The translations under genes were made by a program, and so were the position numbers. A model generated the notes under the pieces. It saw only the letters and a program-made list of their open reading frames with translations. It did no database searches and was not told the origin of the DNA. A stretch of DNA of 64,000 nt from Paracidovorax wautersii (GTDB lineage Bacteria > Pseudomonadota > Gammaproteobacteria > Burkholderiales > Burkholderiaceae_C): NCBI RefSeq assembly GCF_900113035.1, contig NZ_FONX01000008.1, positions 62,001 to 126,000 of the forward strand, written 5' to 3'. Shown in pieces: positions 33,901-42,351 of the stretch; the first letter of the stretch is position 1, and each line of letters begins with the position of its first letter.

Positions 33901-36822
33901 GCCTTCGGCGACCACCAGGCCGCCGCCGTCGCCGCCTTCGGGGCCCAGGTCGATCAGCCAGTCGCTGGCGCGGATCACGTCCAGGTTGTGCTCGATGACG
34001 ATCAGCGAATGGCCGGCGTCGAGCAGCTTGCGCAGCGCGCGCATGAGCTTGGCGATGTCGTCGAAGTGCAGGCCGGTAGTGGGCTCGTCGAAGAGGAACA
34101 GCGTGCCCTTCTTGGCGAGCGGCTGGCGGCTGCTGCTGGCGCTCTTCGCGGCTTCGGCCAGGAAGCCCGCGAGCTTGAGGCGCTGCGCCTCGCCGCCCGA
34201 GAGCGTGGGCACGGGCTGGCCGAGCTTCACGTATTCCAGCCCCACATCGACGATGGGCTGCAGCGCGCGGATCACGTCGCGGTCCTGCGCGAAGGCGGCC
34301 GCGGCCTCGCTCACGGTGAGCTCCAGCACGTCGGCCACGTTGAGCAGGCGGCCGCCGCGCTCGATGGTCACCTCCAGGATCTCGGGCCGGTAGCGCTTGC
34401 CGTCGCAGTCGGGGCAGCGCAGATAGACGTCGGAGAGGAACTGCATCTCCACATGCTCGAAGCCCGAGCCGCCGCAGGTCGGGCAGCGCCCGTCGCCCGA
34501 GTTGAAGCTGAACTTGGCCGCCGTGTAGCTGCGCTGGCGCGAGAGCGGCGCCACGGCGAACAGCTCGCGGATGGCGTCCCACGCGCCCACGTAGCTCACG
34601 GGGTTGGAGCGCGCCGTCTTGCCGATGGGCGACTGATCGACGAACACCACGTCGCCCAGGTGGTCGGCGCCGAGCAGGCGGTCGTGCACGCCCGGCGTTT
34701 CGGTGGCCTTGCCGAAATGGCGCAGCAGCGCGGGCGCGAGCACGTCCTGGATCAGCGTGGACTTGCCCGAGCCGCTCACGCCCGTGACGGTGACGAGGCG
34801 CTGCAGCGGGAAGTCCACCGACACGTTCTGCAGGTTGTGCTGGCGCGCGCCTTCGAGCACGAGGCGAGGCGTGGAATCCGTCACCATGCGCTTGATGCCC
34901 GAGGTGATCTGGCGGCGCCCGCCCAGATAGACGCCGGTCAGCGTGTCGGCGCGGCGCAGCTCGGCGGTGGTGCCGTCGAACACGATCTGCCCGCCGCGCT
35001 CGCCGGGGCCGGGGCCCATGTCGATCACGCGGTCGGCGGCCAGCATCACGGCCGGGTCGTGCTCCACCACCACCAGGGTGTTGCCCGCATCGCGCAGGCG
35101 CAGCATGGCTTCGGTGATGCGGTACATGTCGCGCGGGTGCAGGCCGATGCTGGGCTCGTCGAGCACGAACAGGGTGTTGACCAGCGAGGTGCCGAGCGCC
35201 GTCGTCAGGTTGATGCGCTGCACCTCGCCGCCGGAAAGGGTACGGCTCTGCCGGTCCAGCGTGAGGTAGCCGATGCCCACATCGCACAGGTATTTGAGGC
35301 GCGTGGTGATCTCTTCGTGCAGCAGCTTCAGCGCCTGGGCATCGCCCGCGTTCTCGGAGGCCTGCGGGCCTGCAGCGCTTGATTCGCCTGCGCCATCAGC
35401 TATCGAAAGAGGAGCAATCGCCTCCTCGCCCAGCAGCGCGAAGAAGCGCCGCAGCCGGTCGATGGGCAGCAGCATCAGGTCGTGCAGGGTGAGGCCGGGC
35501 AGCGCTTCGAGCTGGGCGCGGCTCCACTCCACGCCGTGGGGCATGAAGCGCTGCGCGGGCTCGACCACCGCATCGGCCGCGGCCTTGCTGCCGATGCGCC
35601 AGAGCAGGCTTTCGGTCTTCAGGCGCGCGCCGCCGCAGGTGGGGCACGGCGTGTAGCTGCGGTACTTGGACAGCAGCACCCGGATGTGCATCTTGTAGGC
35701 CTTGCTCTCCAGGTATTCGAAGAAGCGCCGCACGCCGTACCACTGCTTGTTCCAGTTGCCGTCCTTGAAGCCGGGCGTGCCCTGGATCACCCAATTCTTC
35801 TGATCTTCGGTGAGCTTGTACCAGGGCGTGTCGCGCGGAATGCCGGCCGCCTCGGCGTGGCGCATGAGGTCGTCCTGCGCCTCCTTCCAGGCCGGCGTCT
35901 GAATGGGCTTGATGGCGCCCGCGCGCAGCGTGAGCTTTTCGTTGGGGATGACCAGGCCGTAATCGACGCCGATCACGCGCCCGAACCCGCGGCAGGTGTC
36001 GCAGGCGCCCACGGCGGAGTTGAACGAGAACATCGAAGGGATGGGCTCGGCATAGCGCAGGTCGCTCTCGGGCGAATGCAGGCCGGTGGAGAACTTCCAC
36101 AGCGCGGGCTCGCCGCCCTCCTCATCGGGCAGGCGATAGACGGTCAGCCGGCCGGTGCCGCGCTTGAGCGCCACCTCGATGGCCTCCACCACGCGGGCGC
36201 GCTCGGCCTTGGCGAGGCGGAAGCGGTCGGCCACCACGTCCAGCAGCTTGCGGCCGCCCTGCTCGCGCTCGGCCTGCACCTTGGTGAAGCCGCTGGCGGA
36301 CAGCCACTGTTCGACCTGCTCGGGCGAAGTGTTGGCCGGCAGCTCGACCGGGAAGGTCAGCACGATGCGCGGATCGCCCGCGCTGGCGCAGCGCTGCTGC
36401 AGTTCGGCATAGATGCTGTCGGGCGAATCGTGGCGCACGGGCTGCGCGGTCTTGCGGTCGAAGAGCCGGCCGGCGCGCGCGAAGAGCAGCTTCAGGTGGT
36501 CGTTGAGCTCCGTCATCGTGCCCACGGTGGAGCGCGAGGAACGCACGGGGTTGGTCTGGTCGATGGCGATGGCCGGCGGCACGCCTTCGACCTTGTCCAC
36601 CGCCGGCTTGTCCATGCGGTCGAGGAACTGGCGCGCATAGGCGCTGAAGGTCTCGACGTAGCGGCGCTGGCCCTCGGCATAGAGCGTGTCGAACACCAGG
36701 CTGGACTTGCCCGAACCGCTGGGGCCGGTCACCACGGTCAACTCGCCGGTGCGGATGTCGAGGTCGATGTCCTTGAGGTTGTGCTGGCGGGCGCCGTGGA
36801 TGCGGATCAGTCCCTGGGTCAT
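30919..36822 (-). CDS. uvrA: Double-length UvrA (two complete UvrA units in tandem)
   Basis: A 1967-residue protein, about twice the usual 950. It has four ATP-binding cassettes: Walker A at residues about 33, 681, 1059 and 1646, and LSGGE signatures at about 525, 874, 1446 and 1849. Unit one spans residues 1 to about 985 and unit two about 1025-1967, joined by a charged linker ([14 protein letters not shown]). Each unit has its own CxxC zinc modules (for example [40 protein letters not shown]). It recognises DNA lesions in nucleotide excision repair. Residues 470-485 are encoded by a 49-bp repeat. The ATG at 36822 gives [20 protein letters not shown]. Such long UvrAs are known in betaproteobacteria. 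Confidence 0.95.
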   Translation of the reverse strand: MTQGLIRIHGARQHNLKDIDLDIRTGELTVVTGPSGSGKSSLVFDTLYAEGQRRYVETFSAYARQFLDRMDKPAVDKVEGVPPAIAIDQTNPVRSSRSTVGTMTELNDHLKLLFARAGRLFDRKTAQPVRHDSPDSIYAELQQRCASAGDPRIVLTFPVELPANTSPEQVEQWLSASGFTKVQAEREQGGRKLLDVVADRFRLAKAERARVVEAIEVALKRGTGRLTVYRLPDEEGGEPALWKFSTGLHSPESDLRYAEPIPSMFSFNSAVGACDTCRGFGRVIGVDYGLVIPNEKLTLRAGAIKPIQTPAWKEAQDDLMRHAEAAGIPRDTPWYKLTEDQKNWVIQGTPGFKDGNWNKQWYGVRRFFEYLESKAYKMHIRVLLSKYRSYTPCPTCGGARLKTESLLWRIGSKAAADAVVEPAQRFMPHGVEWSRAQLEALPGLTLHDLMLLPIDRLRRFFALLGEEAIAPLSIADGAGESSAAGPQASENAGDAQALKLLHEEITTRLKYLCDVGIGYLTLDRQSRTLSGGEVQRINLTTALGTSLVNTLFVLDEPSIGLHPRDMYRITEAMLRLRDAGNTLVVVEHDPAVMLAADRVIDMGPGPGERGGQIVFDGTTAELRRADTLTGVYLGGRRQITSGIKRMVTDSTPRLVLEGARQHNLQNVSVDFPLQRLVTVTGVSGSGKSTLIQDVLAPALLRHFGKATETPGVHDRLLGADHLGDVVFVDQSPIGKTARSNPVSYVGAWDAIRELFAVAPLSRQRSYTAAKFSFNSGDGRCPTCGGSGFEHVEMQFLSDVYLRCPDCDGKRYRPEILEVTIERGGRLLNVADVLELTVSEAAAAFAQDRDVIRALQPIVDVGLEYVKLGQPVPTLSGGEAQRLKLAGFLAEAAKSASSSRQPLAKKGTLFLFDEPTTGLHFDDIAKLMRALRKLLDAGHSLIVIEHNLDVIRASDWLIDLGPEGGDGGGLVVAEGTPEDVRQHPASHTGAALRDYELALGEGGHSVHEKAAVLRKEKRRAQADTGHVPKNAIEIVNAKEHNLKNLSVDIPRGKFNVVTGVSGSGKSTLAFDILFNEGQRRYLESLNAYARSIVQPAGRPEVDAVYGIPPTVAIEQRLSRGGRKSTVGTTTEVWHFLRLLYVKLGVQHCIHDGAAVQPQTPDSIAAQLLTQFKGRHIGLLAPLVVNRKGVYTELADWARPRGYTHLRVDGNFLPTTGFPRIDRFKEHTIELPVASLDVAPAQEAELRAALARALELGKGVVHVLSGLEGLKDAMAAGQPTAGIGTLQAFSTKRACPVCATSYAELDPRLFSYNSKHGWCPDCVGTGVKLTKEQRKVFDDSVQDDKDRGREQTFAEPEAEDVADTVCPTCQGTRLNPVARAVLFAGVPVTEVARLSVTEVRQWIDGLKLSGREAEIARDLVPEIRSRLEFLEEVGLSYLTLDRGAPTLSGGEAQRIRLAAQLGSNLQGVCYVLDEPTIGLHARDNQILLNALHKLGDKGNTLVVVEHDEDTIRRADHIIDIGPSAGKRGGRLVAQGTVADIEAAEDSQTGRYLLHAMRHPLQARRSMQPSEVDAETVAQAQPAEAPTGRQSAAVKKRAAQAAALQAAALEDAKERAAMRWLTVHGASLHNLQDVTATVPLHRLVAVTGVSGSGKSTLARDVLLANVQAWVQQRSTKAGRDAMDAGKAPALVGCTGLAGFETIDRVLEVDQTPIGKTPRSCPATYIGFWDTIRKLFAETLEAKARGYAAGRFSFNTGEGRCPVCEGQGIRTIAMSFLPDVKVPCEACHGARFNPETLAVTWRGKSIGDVLQMEVDEAVEFFASMPSIAHPLQLLKDVGLGYLTLGQPSPTLSGGEAQRIKLVTELTKVRDEVGRRGQKAPHTLYVLDEPTVGLHMADVHKLIRVLHRLVDGGHSVVVIEHDLDVIAEADWIIDLGPEGGKEGGRIVAAATPEEVVRLGTHTGRAIAPVLAR
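35367..35415 (-). repeat. 49-bp GCTAT-N7-ATAGC element, copy B (inside uvrA, sense)
   Basis: On the minus strand: core GCTCCTCTTTCGATAGC, then the 32-base arm ending CGCTGCAGGCC. It encodes [16 protein letters not shown] in UvrA, between the [13 protein letters not shown] block and the [14 protein letters not shown] block that precedes the first signature motif. The arm ends GCGCTGCAGGCC exactly as in copy C. The frame is preserved. Confidence 0.7.
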
Positions 36823-37017
36823 GGGGTGGGGGTCTTTCTGCTGGAGGGGGCGGGCCATTCTAGGCACCGCGCGGCAGCGCTGCCTGTCGGCGAAGAGGAC
36901 GCGAGAGAACGCTGGGGGCTTTGTTCTGGAGCCGGCAGGCCCGCGCCCTGGATGGCGCCGCGTCCCATCGCAGATGAGGCGCCCCGCCCGAAAGACAACC
37001 ACCCCGGGCCCGGACGC

Positions 37018-37042
37018 AAAAAAGCCCGCGCGAGGCGGGCTT
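37018..37042 (-). terminator. Rho-independent terminator of the small membrane protein gene
   Basis: On the minus strand: AAGCCCGC, a 5-base loop, GCGGGCTT, running into six T residues (complement of 37018-37023). It lies 36 bp after the stop at 37078. Confidence 0.85.
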
Positions 37043-37077
37043 GCGGGCGGGGGGGCGCGTCTTGCGGAAGACGGCGT

Positions 37078-37272
37078 TCAGGAGGCCGCGCTGGCGGCCG
37101 AGGCCGGCACGGAAGCCGGGGCCGATGCCGGCGACGACGCGGGCGCCTCCGGCGCATGCACGGCGTCGGCGCCGTGTTTCTCCCCGCTCATGTCCACCTT
37201 GTCTCCGGCCTTCATGATGACGAACAAGGACAGGGCGGCGAACAGAACGAAGCCCACAACGATTTTCCACAT
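37078..37272 (-). CDS. Small single-pass membrane protein, unknown function
   Basis: A 64-residue protein. One membrane helix (residues about 3-22, WKIVVGFVLFAALSLFVIMK) is followed by a short charged stretch (GDKVDMSGEKHGAD) and an Ala/Ser/Pro-rich tail (SSPASAPASVPASAASA). AGGAG lies before the ATG, and a strong terminator follows, which together support a real gene. I do not recognise a family. It lies downstream of the porin gene in the same direction and upstream of uvrA; no operon link is evident because terminators flank it. Confidence 0.75.
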   Translation of the reverse strand: MWKIVVGFVLFAALSLFVIMKAGDKVDMSGEKHGADAVHAPEAPASSPASAPASVPASAASAAS

Positions 37273-37368
37273 GCTCTTTGTCTCCTCAGTAGATGTCGAT
37301 ATTAGTCATCGCGATGCTGACGACGCGCTGACGCAGGACACCAACGGAGGGGAAAACGCAGCACCCAG

Positions 37369-37402
37369 AAAAAAAGCCCCACACCCTTGCAGGTGTGAGG
37401 CT
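37369..37402 (-). terminator. Rho-independent terminator of the porin gene
   Basis: On the minus strand: AGCCTCACACCT, a 4-base loop, AGGGTGTGGGGCT, then seven T residues (complement of 37369-37375). It lies 56 bp after the porin stop at 37458. Confidence 0.85.
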
Positions 37403-37457
37403 TCGGCGATGCGCCGGCGATGGCACGGGCCGCCAGGGCCCGAGCCACCTCGCGTCA

Positions 37458-38471
37458 TCAGAAGTTGTGGCGAACGCCCACGCCGAACGTGCGGGGATCG
37501 GCACCGTTGGCCAGCGTGCCCGTGTTGTTCACGAAGCCGTAGGCGTAGTTGGCGCCGGCCTGGTTCTTCACGTACGTGTAGGCAGCGTACACCTTGGTGC
37601 GCTTGCTCAGGTTGTAGTTGTAGCCCAGGATCAGCTGTTGAGCGCCGGAGTCAGCCACGTTGCTCCACTTGCTGGCCCAGATGTAGTTGGCGACCAGTTC
37701 GGAAGCGCCGAAGGCGTATTGGCCAGCGATGCCCACGGAGTTGCGGGTACCGACGACTTGGTAGTCGTTGCGCTGGTAGTAGGCGCCGACTTGGACAGCA
37801 CCCACGGTGTAGTGGCCGCGCAGGCCGGCATCCCAGTTGTCACCCAGCTTGGCGTAGCCGGCGCCCAGGGCCACGGCACCGCTTTCCCAGTTGGCAGCCA
37901 GGTCGTAGGCGTTCTTGGCGCCGACGTTCAGGCCCAGGGGGTTGGTGCGGTTGGCCTTCTCGTGCATGCTGACCGTGCCTTCGGCCCAGAAGCCGCCCAT
38001 TTCAGGCGTGCGGTAGCCGACCTTGTTGGCCTGGTTGCCGAAGGACACCGAGGTGTACAGCTGGTTGGCGAAGTTGCCCGTGTCGTGGTTGGGCTGGTCT
38101 TGCACGCCGTAGTCGGCGATGGCGTAGTAGGACTCGGGGATGAAGTTGCCCAGACGGACCATACCGAAGTTGCCCGACAGGTTCAGTTCGCTTTGGCGAC
38201 CGAAGAAGGTGGCGTCGGTACGGCCGGTGGAGCTATCGAAACCGCTTTCCAGCTGGAAGCCAGCCTTCAGGCCGCCGCCCAGGTCTTCCACGCCCTTGAA
38301 GCCGAAACGGGACGCGTTGTTGTTCACGCCGTCTTGGGACAGGCTGCCCACTTTGGAGTGTTCGATGCTGGTGTTCACACGGCCGTACAGCGTGACGCTG
38401 CTTTGCGCGAAGGCTGCGGACGTGCTCAGCAGTGCCAGGGATGCGAGCAGGAGGCGGTTGGTTTTTTGCAT
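37458..38471 (-). CDS. Gram-negative trimeric porin (Omp32-like)
   Basis: A 337-residue outer membrane porin. The signal peptide MQKTNRLLLASLALLSTSAA is cleaved after AFA, leaving QSSVTLYGRVNTSIEHSK, the usual first strand. Sixteen beta strands with alternating hydrophobic residues, glycine-rich turns and the C-terminal phenylalanine (GVGVRHNF) recognised by the BAM complex are visible. The DNA of this gene has a distinct codon choice with fewer G/C third positions in places, as expected of a highly expressed gene. AAGGA precedes the ATG. It has its own terminator, and probably regulation through its 266-bp upstream spacer. Confidence 0.95.
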   Translation of the reverse strand: MQKTNRLLLASLALLSTSAAFAQSSVTLYGRVNTSIEHSKVGSLSQDGVNNNASRFGFKGVEDLGGGLKAGFQLESGFDSSTGRTDATFFGRQSELNLSGNFGMVRLGNFIPESYYAIADYGVQDQPNHDTGNFANQLYTSVSFGNQANKVGYRTPEMGGFWAEGTVSMHEKANRTNPLGLNVGAKNAYDLAANWESGAVALGAGYAKLGDNWDAGLRGHYTVGAVQVGAYYQRNDYQVVGTRNSVGIAGQYAFGASELVANYIWASKWSNVADSGAQQLILGYNYNLSKRTKVYAAYTYVKNQAGANYAYGFVNNTGTLANGADPRTFGVGVRHNF

Positions 38472-38678
38472 TTGGGTTCCTTGAAGGCTTGGGTCCAGCG
38501 GGTAGTTGTAGGCACCGCTTTCAGCCTGTTGGGCCGTGAGCGCCGTGTGCAGCTACTGGCTCAAATTCTAGGTGTAAGCCTTCGGTTAACAGATGCGAAT
38601 GTAGTTTTCGTGATTGTCATGATGTATCCCCGCCACACTTTCTCCACAATTCACCAATACGGAGCGGGGATGCACCAC

Positions 38679-38715
38679 GATGACCCGGCTTGTGCGCCAG
38701 CACGGGTCATCTTTT
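38679..38715 (+). terminator. Terminator-like hairpin with a plus-strand T-run and no upstream plus-strand gene
   Basis: GATGACCCG (38679-38687) and CGGGTCATC (38703-38711) form a perfect 9-bp stem with an inner GTGC/GCAC pairing, followed by TTTT on the plus strand. The hairpin could end the minus-strand MHS transporter mRNA (stop 38738), but the T-run is on the other strand, so it may instead end a short plus-strand transcript starting in the porin upstream region. Confidence 0.5.
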
Positions 38716-38737
38716 CAGGCGTCTGGATTGATGCCGA

Positions 38738-40396
38738 TCAATCTCCGGCGTAGATATCGACATCCTTGGTTTCGCGGATGAACAGCGTGCCGATGATGGC
38801 CGTAGCACCCGCGATGATGATGGGATACCAGAGGCCGTTGTACATGTTGCCGGTCTGGGCCACGATGGCGAACGACATGGTGGGCAGCAGGCCGCCGAAC
38901 CAGCCGTTGCCGATGTGATAGGGCAGGCTCATCGAGGTATAGCGGATGCGCGTGGGGAACATCTCCACCAGCATCGCCGCGATGGGGCCATAGACCATGG
39001 TCACCAGCAGCACCAGGTAGGTCAGGATGACGATCATCATCACCTTGTTCATCTTGGCGGGGTCGGCCTTGGCGGGGTAGCCCTCGGCCTTCAGCGTATC
39101 GGACACGGCCTTCTTGAACGCGGAGTCCTTGGCCTTCAGCTCGTCACCCGCAATGCCCTTGGCCGAATAGCTCGGGATGGTGGCCTGGCCGATCTTGATG
39201 ATGGCCGGCGTGCCGGGCGCGGCGACCTCGTTGTCGTAGCTCACCGAACTGGCGGCCAGCACCTGCTTGGCCACGTCGCACGAGCTGGTGAACTTGGCGG
39301 TGCCGGTGGGGTTGAACTGGAACGAGCACTCGGCCGGGTCCGCCACGATCACCACCTTGTTCTTGGCCTGCGCTGCGGCCAGGTCAGGGTTGGAGGCTTC
39401 GGTCAGGGCCTTGAAGACCGGGAAATAGGTCAGCACGGCCAGCACGCAGCCCAGCATGATGATGGGCTTGCGGCCGATCTTGTCGGAGAGCGAGCCGAAC
39501 ACCACGAAGAACGGCGTGCCGATCAGCAGGGCCGCGGCGATCAGCAGGTTGGCCGTGACGGCATCGACCTTGAGCTGCTGCGTGAGGAAGAAGAGTGCGT
39601 AGAACTGGCCCGTGTACCAGACCACGGCCTGGCCGGCGGTCAGGCCGATCAGCGCCAGGATCACGATCTTCAGGTTCTTCCATTGGCCGAAGGATTCGGC
39701 CAGCGGCGCCTTGGAGGTCTTGCCCTCGGCCTTCATCTTCTGGAAGGCGGGCGACTCCGACAGCGTCAGGCGGATCCACAGCGAGACGCCCAGCAGCAGC
39801 ACGGAGACGAGGAACGGAATGCGCCAGCCCCAGTCGCCGAAGGCTTCCTCGCCCATGACGGTGCGGGTGCCCAGGATGACCAGCAGCGACAGGAAGAGGC
39901 CCATCGTGGCCGTGGTCTGGATCCACGACGTGTAGGCGCCGCGCTTGCCCTGTGGCGCGTGCTCGGCCACATAGGTCGCCGCGCCGCCGTACTCGCCGCC
40001 CAGCGCCAGGCCCTGCAGCATGCGCAGCGCGATCAGGATCACGGGCGCCGCCACGCCGATGCTGGCGTAGGTGGGCAGCAGGCCCACGATGAAGGTCGAG
40101 AGGCCCATGATCAGGATGGTCACCAGGAAGGTGTACTTGCGCCCGATCATGTCGCCCAGGCGGCCGAACACCAGCGCGCCGAAGGGCCGCACGATGAAGC
40201 CCGCCGCGAATGCCAGCAGCGCGAAGATGAAGGCCGAGCCCGCATCCAGGCCGCTGAAGAACTGCTTGGCGATGATGGCCGCGAGCGAGCCGTAGAGGTA
40301 GAAGTCATACCACTCGAAAACGGTGCCTAGCGACGAGGCCAGGATGACTTTTCTTTCTTCCGGCGACATGGGCCGGGAAGCGACGTTGGTAGCCAT
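38738..40396 (-). CDS. MFS metabolite:H+ symporter (MHS family) with large extracytoplasmic insert
   Basis: A 552-residue permease. SSLGTVFEWYDFYLYGSLAA in helix 1 and RPFGALVFGRLGDMIGRKYT in the 2-3 loop identify the MHS family (ProP/KgtP/ShiA type), which imports carboxylates, betaines or amino acids with protons. The usual length is about 430-450. The excess is an insert at residues about 335-455 between late helices, containing two cysteines (PAECSFQFN and TSSCD) that may form a disulfide. It is transcribed singly, with GGAGACAAGCACC before the ATG at 40396. The substrate is unknown. Confidence 0.9.
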   Translation of the reverse strand: MATNVASRPMSPEERKVILASSLGTVFEWYDFYLYGSLAAIIAKQFFSGLDAGSAFIFALLAFAAGFIVRPFGALVFGRLGDMIGRKYTFLVTILIMGLSTFIVGLLPTYASIGVAAPVILIALRMLQGLALGGEYGGAATYVAEHAPQGKRGAYTSWIQTTATMGLFLSLLVILGTRTVMGEEAFGDWGWRIPFLVSVLLLGVSLWIRLTLSESPAFQKMKAEGKTSKAPLAESFGQWKNLKIVILALIGLTAGQAVVWYTGQFYALFFLTQQLKVDAVTANLLIAAALLIGTPFFVVFGSLSDKIGRKPIIMLGCVLAVLTYFPVFKALTEASNPDLAAAQAKNKVVIVADPAECSFQFNPTGTAKFTSSCDVAKQVLAASSVSYDNEVAAPGTPAIIKIGQATIPSYSAKGIAGDELKAKDSAFKKAVSDTLKAEGYPAKADPAKMNKVMMIVILTYLVLLVTMVYGPIAAMLVEMFPTRIRYTSMSLPYHIGNGWFGGLLPTMSFAIVAQTGNMYNGLWYPIIIAGATAIIGTLFIRETKDVDIYAGD

Positions 40397-40713
40397 GGTG
40401 CTTGTCTCCATGAATTGCGGGACGTGAACGGCGGCACTCCACAGAGGTGCCTGCGGCCGCAATATGGGTGCGCCATCTGACCGAAAGCTGACAGGCGCGC
40501 GCGGCCTGCGGCAGGCGCCGCCGGGCGCCTCTTACGCGCCGCTGACAAAACCCGGCGCAACCCCTAGCGCCGTTTTCTCGATGCGGGAATGGAGGGGAAA
40601 GCGCCGCGCGCCACGGCCTCTGGCGCCCGTGGCGGCCCGGGTAAACACCGAGGTTTCCGGCCGGGAAATCCCTGCCCGGGACAAACCCGCAGGAGCGGCC
40701 TGCGCGGCGCGGT
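40397..40713. other. 317-bp spacer without a recognisable gene
   Basis: This stretch lies upstream of the MHS transporter and downstream of the isomerase gene, both on the minus strand. It holds the transporter's ribosome binding site and, by position, its promoter, plus several GC-rich inverted segments (around 40500-40540 and 40620-40690). No open frame in it has coding character or a family match. I see no convincing terminator for the isomerase gene. Confidence 0.6.
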
Positions 40714-41388
40714 TCAGCGGGCCGCAGCGCCCGCGGCGTGGCCCGGCAGGCCGCTGGGCACCTGCGCGGAGGCGTCCCAGGCCGGGCCGTCGAACCAGGG
40801 GTCCGTGCCCTCCAGGCAGGCGCGCAGCATGGGCAGGCTGTCCAGCCCCCAGAAGAGCCGCTCGCCCACCAGGAAGCTGGGCACGCCGAAGACGCCGCGC
40901 GCCATCGCCTCGTCGGTGTTGGCGCGCAGCAGCGCCTTGGCCGCCGCGCCCTGGCCGCCGGGGTCGGGGCGCAGCTGCGATTGCAGCTCGGCCTGCAGCG
41001 CCTCCAGCCGGGCCGGGTCGAGCGCGTCGTGCCCGCCCAGCCACACATGGCGCAGCACCGTGCCGGCCACGAAGCGGTTGATGCAGCCGTCGTCGCTGCA
41101 GGCCAGGGCCAGGCGCAGCAGGGGCAGCGGGTTGAACGGGTGGTTCGCCGGCAGGTCCAGCCCGCAGCCCTGGGCCTGGCCCAGCCAGCTCGCGTGGCGG
41201 AAGGTCCACTCGCGCTTCGGGGGCACGCCCGCCGGGCCCGGGTTGGCATGCTGGTGCAGCAGCGCGCCGAGCAGCACCGGGCGATAGCGCACCTCGTAGC
41301 TCAGGCCCTGCAGCGCGCGCGGCAGCGCGTCGAAAGCCAGCCAGGCATAGGGCGAGACGAAGTCCAGGTAGCAGGTGATCTGGTGCAT
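40714..41388 (-). CDS. DsbA-fold protein, 2-hydroxychromene-2-carboxylate isomerase family
   Basis: A 224-residue thioredoxin-fold protein of the HCCA isomerase/DsbA group. The start HQITCYLDFVSPYAWLAFDA places the catalytic-serine position (SPY) where DsbA has its cysteine; a kappa-class GST-like helical insert follows, and GVFGVPSFLVGERLFWGLD is the cis-proline strand. The prototype interconverts naphthalene-pathway intermediates with glutathione, but most chromosomal members have unknown substrates. The DUF1289 gene lies 46 bp upstream and may be co-transcribed. Confidence 0.88.
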   Translation of the reverse strand: MHQITCYLDFVSPYAWLAFDALPRALQGLSYEVRYRPVLLGALLHQHANPGPAGVPPKREWTFRHASWLGQAQGCGLDLPANHPFNPLPLLRLALACSDDGCINRFVAGTVLRHVWLGGHDALDPARLEALQAELQSQLRPDPGGQGAAAKALLRANTDEAMARGVFGVPSFLVGERLFWGLDSLPMLRACLEGTDPWFDGPAWDASAQVPSGLPGHAAGAAAR

Positions 41389-41434
41389 GGCGCGGCTCCG
41401 GTGAGGGGTTGGGGGAAACGGCCTGGGCCCGCCT

Positions 41435-41725
41435 TCAGCGCGGCGGCAGCGATGCCGCCGGCCCTGCGGCGAGTGCCTGCGGCACGGGCAGGCCGGCACG
41501 CTGCAGCAGCGCGGCCCAGATGGCGCGGCGCTGCGCGGGGCCGGCGCCGGACCAGGCGCCGATCTCGTCCAGCGTGCGGAAGCACCCCAGGCAGTGGCCG
41601 GCTTCGGGCGCCATGCGGCACAGGCTGATGCAGGGCGACGGCACCGCGCCGTCGCTTTCCACATCGAAAAGGCCTGCAGCGCCCGCATCACGGGCGCGTG
41701 CAGCTATCAGATCCGTAGCATTCAC
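41435..41725 (-). CDS. DUF1289 domain-containing small protein, N terminus encoded by a repeat element
   Basis: A 96-residue protein. The DUF1289 core is complete: SPCISLCRM, HCLGCFRTLDEIGAW, with Cys32, Cys36, Cys45 and Cys48 forming a probable metal site. The only in-frame start is a GTG at 41725 with no obvious ribosome binding site, 16 bp after the YbaK stop, so translation may be coupled. Codons 3-18 (ATDLIAARARDAGAAG) are precisely the 49-bp repeat copy C, so the native N terminus seems to have been replaced or extended by it. The function is unknown. Confidence 0.8.
   Translation of the reverse strand: MNATDLIAARARDAGAAGLFDVESDGAVPSPCISLCRMAPEAGHCLGCFRTLDEIGAWSGAGPAQRRAIWAALLQRAGLPVPQALAAGPAASLPPR
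41671..41719 (-). repeat. 49-bp GCTAT-N7-ATAGC element, copy C (N terminus of the DUF1289 gene, sense)
   Basis: On the minus strand: core GCTACGGATCTGATAGC, then a 32-base arm ending GGGCGCTGCAGGCC. It starts six bases after the GTG start of the DUF1289 gene and encodes ATDLIAARARDAGAAG, in the same frame in which copy B is read in uvrA (both give A-x3-I-A and end A-A-G). Confidence 0.72.
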
Positions 41726-41741
41726 GATGTGACGGTCGGGT

Positions 41742-42251
41742 TCAGGCGGCCTCGGGCGGCGGCTGCGTGACGTCGGCCACCGGCGCCTGCGTGAGCGCCT
41801 CCAGGTCGTGCGGGCGCAGCTGGAACACGCCGTGCGGGTGGCCGGCGGCGGCCCAGATCTCGTCGAAGCGGAACAGTTCGCGGTCGATCAGCGTGACGGG
41901 CGGCGTGGCATGCGCCACGGGCGAGACGCCGCCGATGGTGAAGCCCGTCTTGGCCTTGACGAAGTCGGCGTCGGCGCGGCCGGTCTTGCCGACCAGCGCA
42001 TCGACCTTTTTCTCGTCCACGCGCCGGTCGCCCGAGGTGACGACCAGCACCGCCACGTCGTCGCTCTTGCGCCGGAAGATGATGCTCTTGGCGATCTGGC
42101 CCACCGAGATGCCCAGGGCGTCGGCCGCCTGCTGCGCGGTGCGCGCGGCGCTGTCGAGCATGCGCGGGGCATGCGGATGGCCCAGGGCCTGCAGCGCGGC
42201 GGCCACGCGCTGCACGCCTTCGGGAAGGGTTTGAAGTTCAGCACCGCACAT
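41742..42251 (-). CDS. YbaK/EbsC-type aminoacyl-tRNA deacylase
   Basis: A 169-residue protein of the YbaK/ProX editing fold. The invariant lysine is in IAKSIIFRRKSDDVAVLVV, and the conserved GGVSPVAHATPPVTLIDREL block is present. Proteins of this fold hydrolyse mischarged tRNAs such as Cys- or Ala-tRNA(Pro). The ATG at 42251 follows an AGGACG site. The DUF1289 and isomerase genes follow on the same strand. A 18-bp inverted repeat lies 41 bp upstream. The exact tRNA substrate cannot be told from sequence alone. Confidence 0.87.
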   Translation of the reverse strand: MCGAELQTLPEGVQRVAAALQALGHPHAPRMLDSAARTAQQAADALGISVGQIAKSIIFRRKSDDVAVLVVTSGDRRVDEKKVDALVGKTGRADADFVKAKTGFTIGGVSPVAHATPPVTLIDRELFRFDEIWAAAGHPHGVFQLRPHDLEALTQAPVADVTQPPPEAA

Positions 42252-42291
42252 GATGGAAGCGTCCTGTCGTTCGATGGAAAACGCCGATCTT

Positions 42292-42309
42292 AGAACGTGC
42301 TCACGTTCT
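42292..42309. promoter_or_regulatory. 18-bp inverted repeat upstream of the YbaK gene
   Basis: AGAACGTGCTCACGTTCT: perfect 8-bp arms around CT, with an adjacent AGAACG on one side. It lies 41 bp before the YbaK start and 43 bp beyond the M20 peptidase stop. There is no T-run on the minus strand, so an operator is more likely than a terminator. Confidence 0.45.
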
Positions 42310-42351
42310 GAGAACGGCCAGCACGTCCGGGCCGCCACCACGGCTGCGCGC

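Noticed and set aside
30955-35382. A 1475-codon open frame antisense to uvrA, and other very long antisense frames (1029-4709, 5579-9133).
   Set aside because: These follow from strong G/C third-position bias in the sense genes, which removes stop codons on the opposite strand. Their translations are Arg/Ala/His/Gln-rich, low in complexity, and match no family.
40397-40713. Possible small gene or riboswitch in the 317-bp spacer.
   Set aside because: No frame shows coding character, and I could not fit any known riboswitch core; the GC-rich inverted segments are too common here to count.
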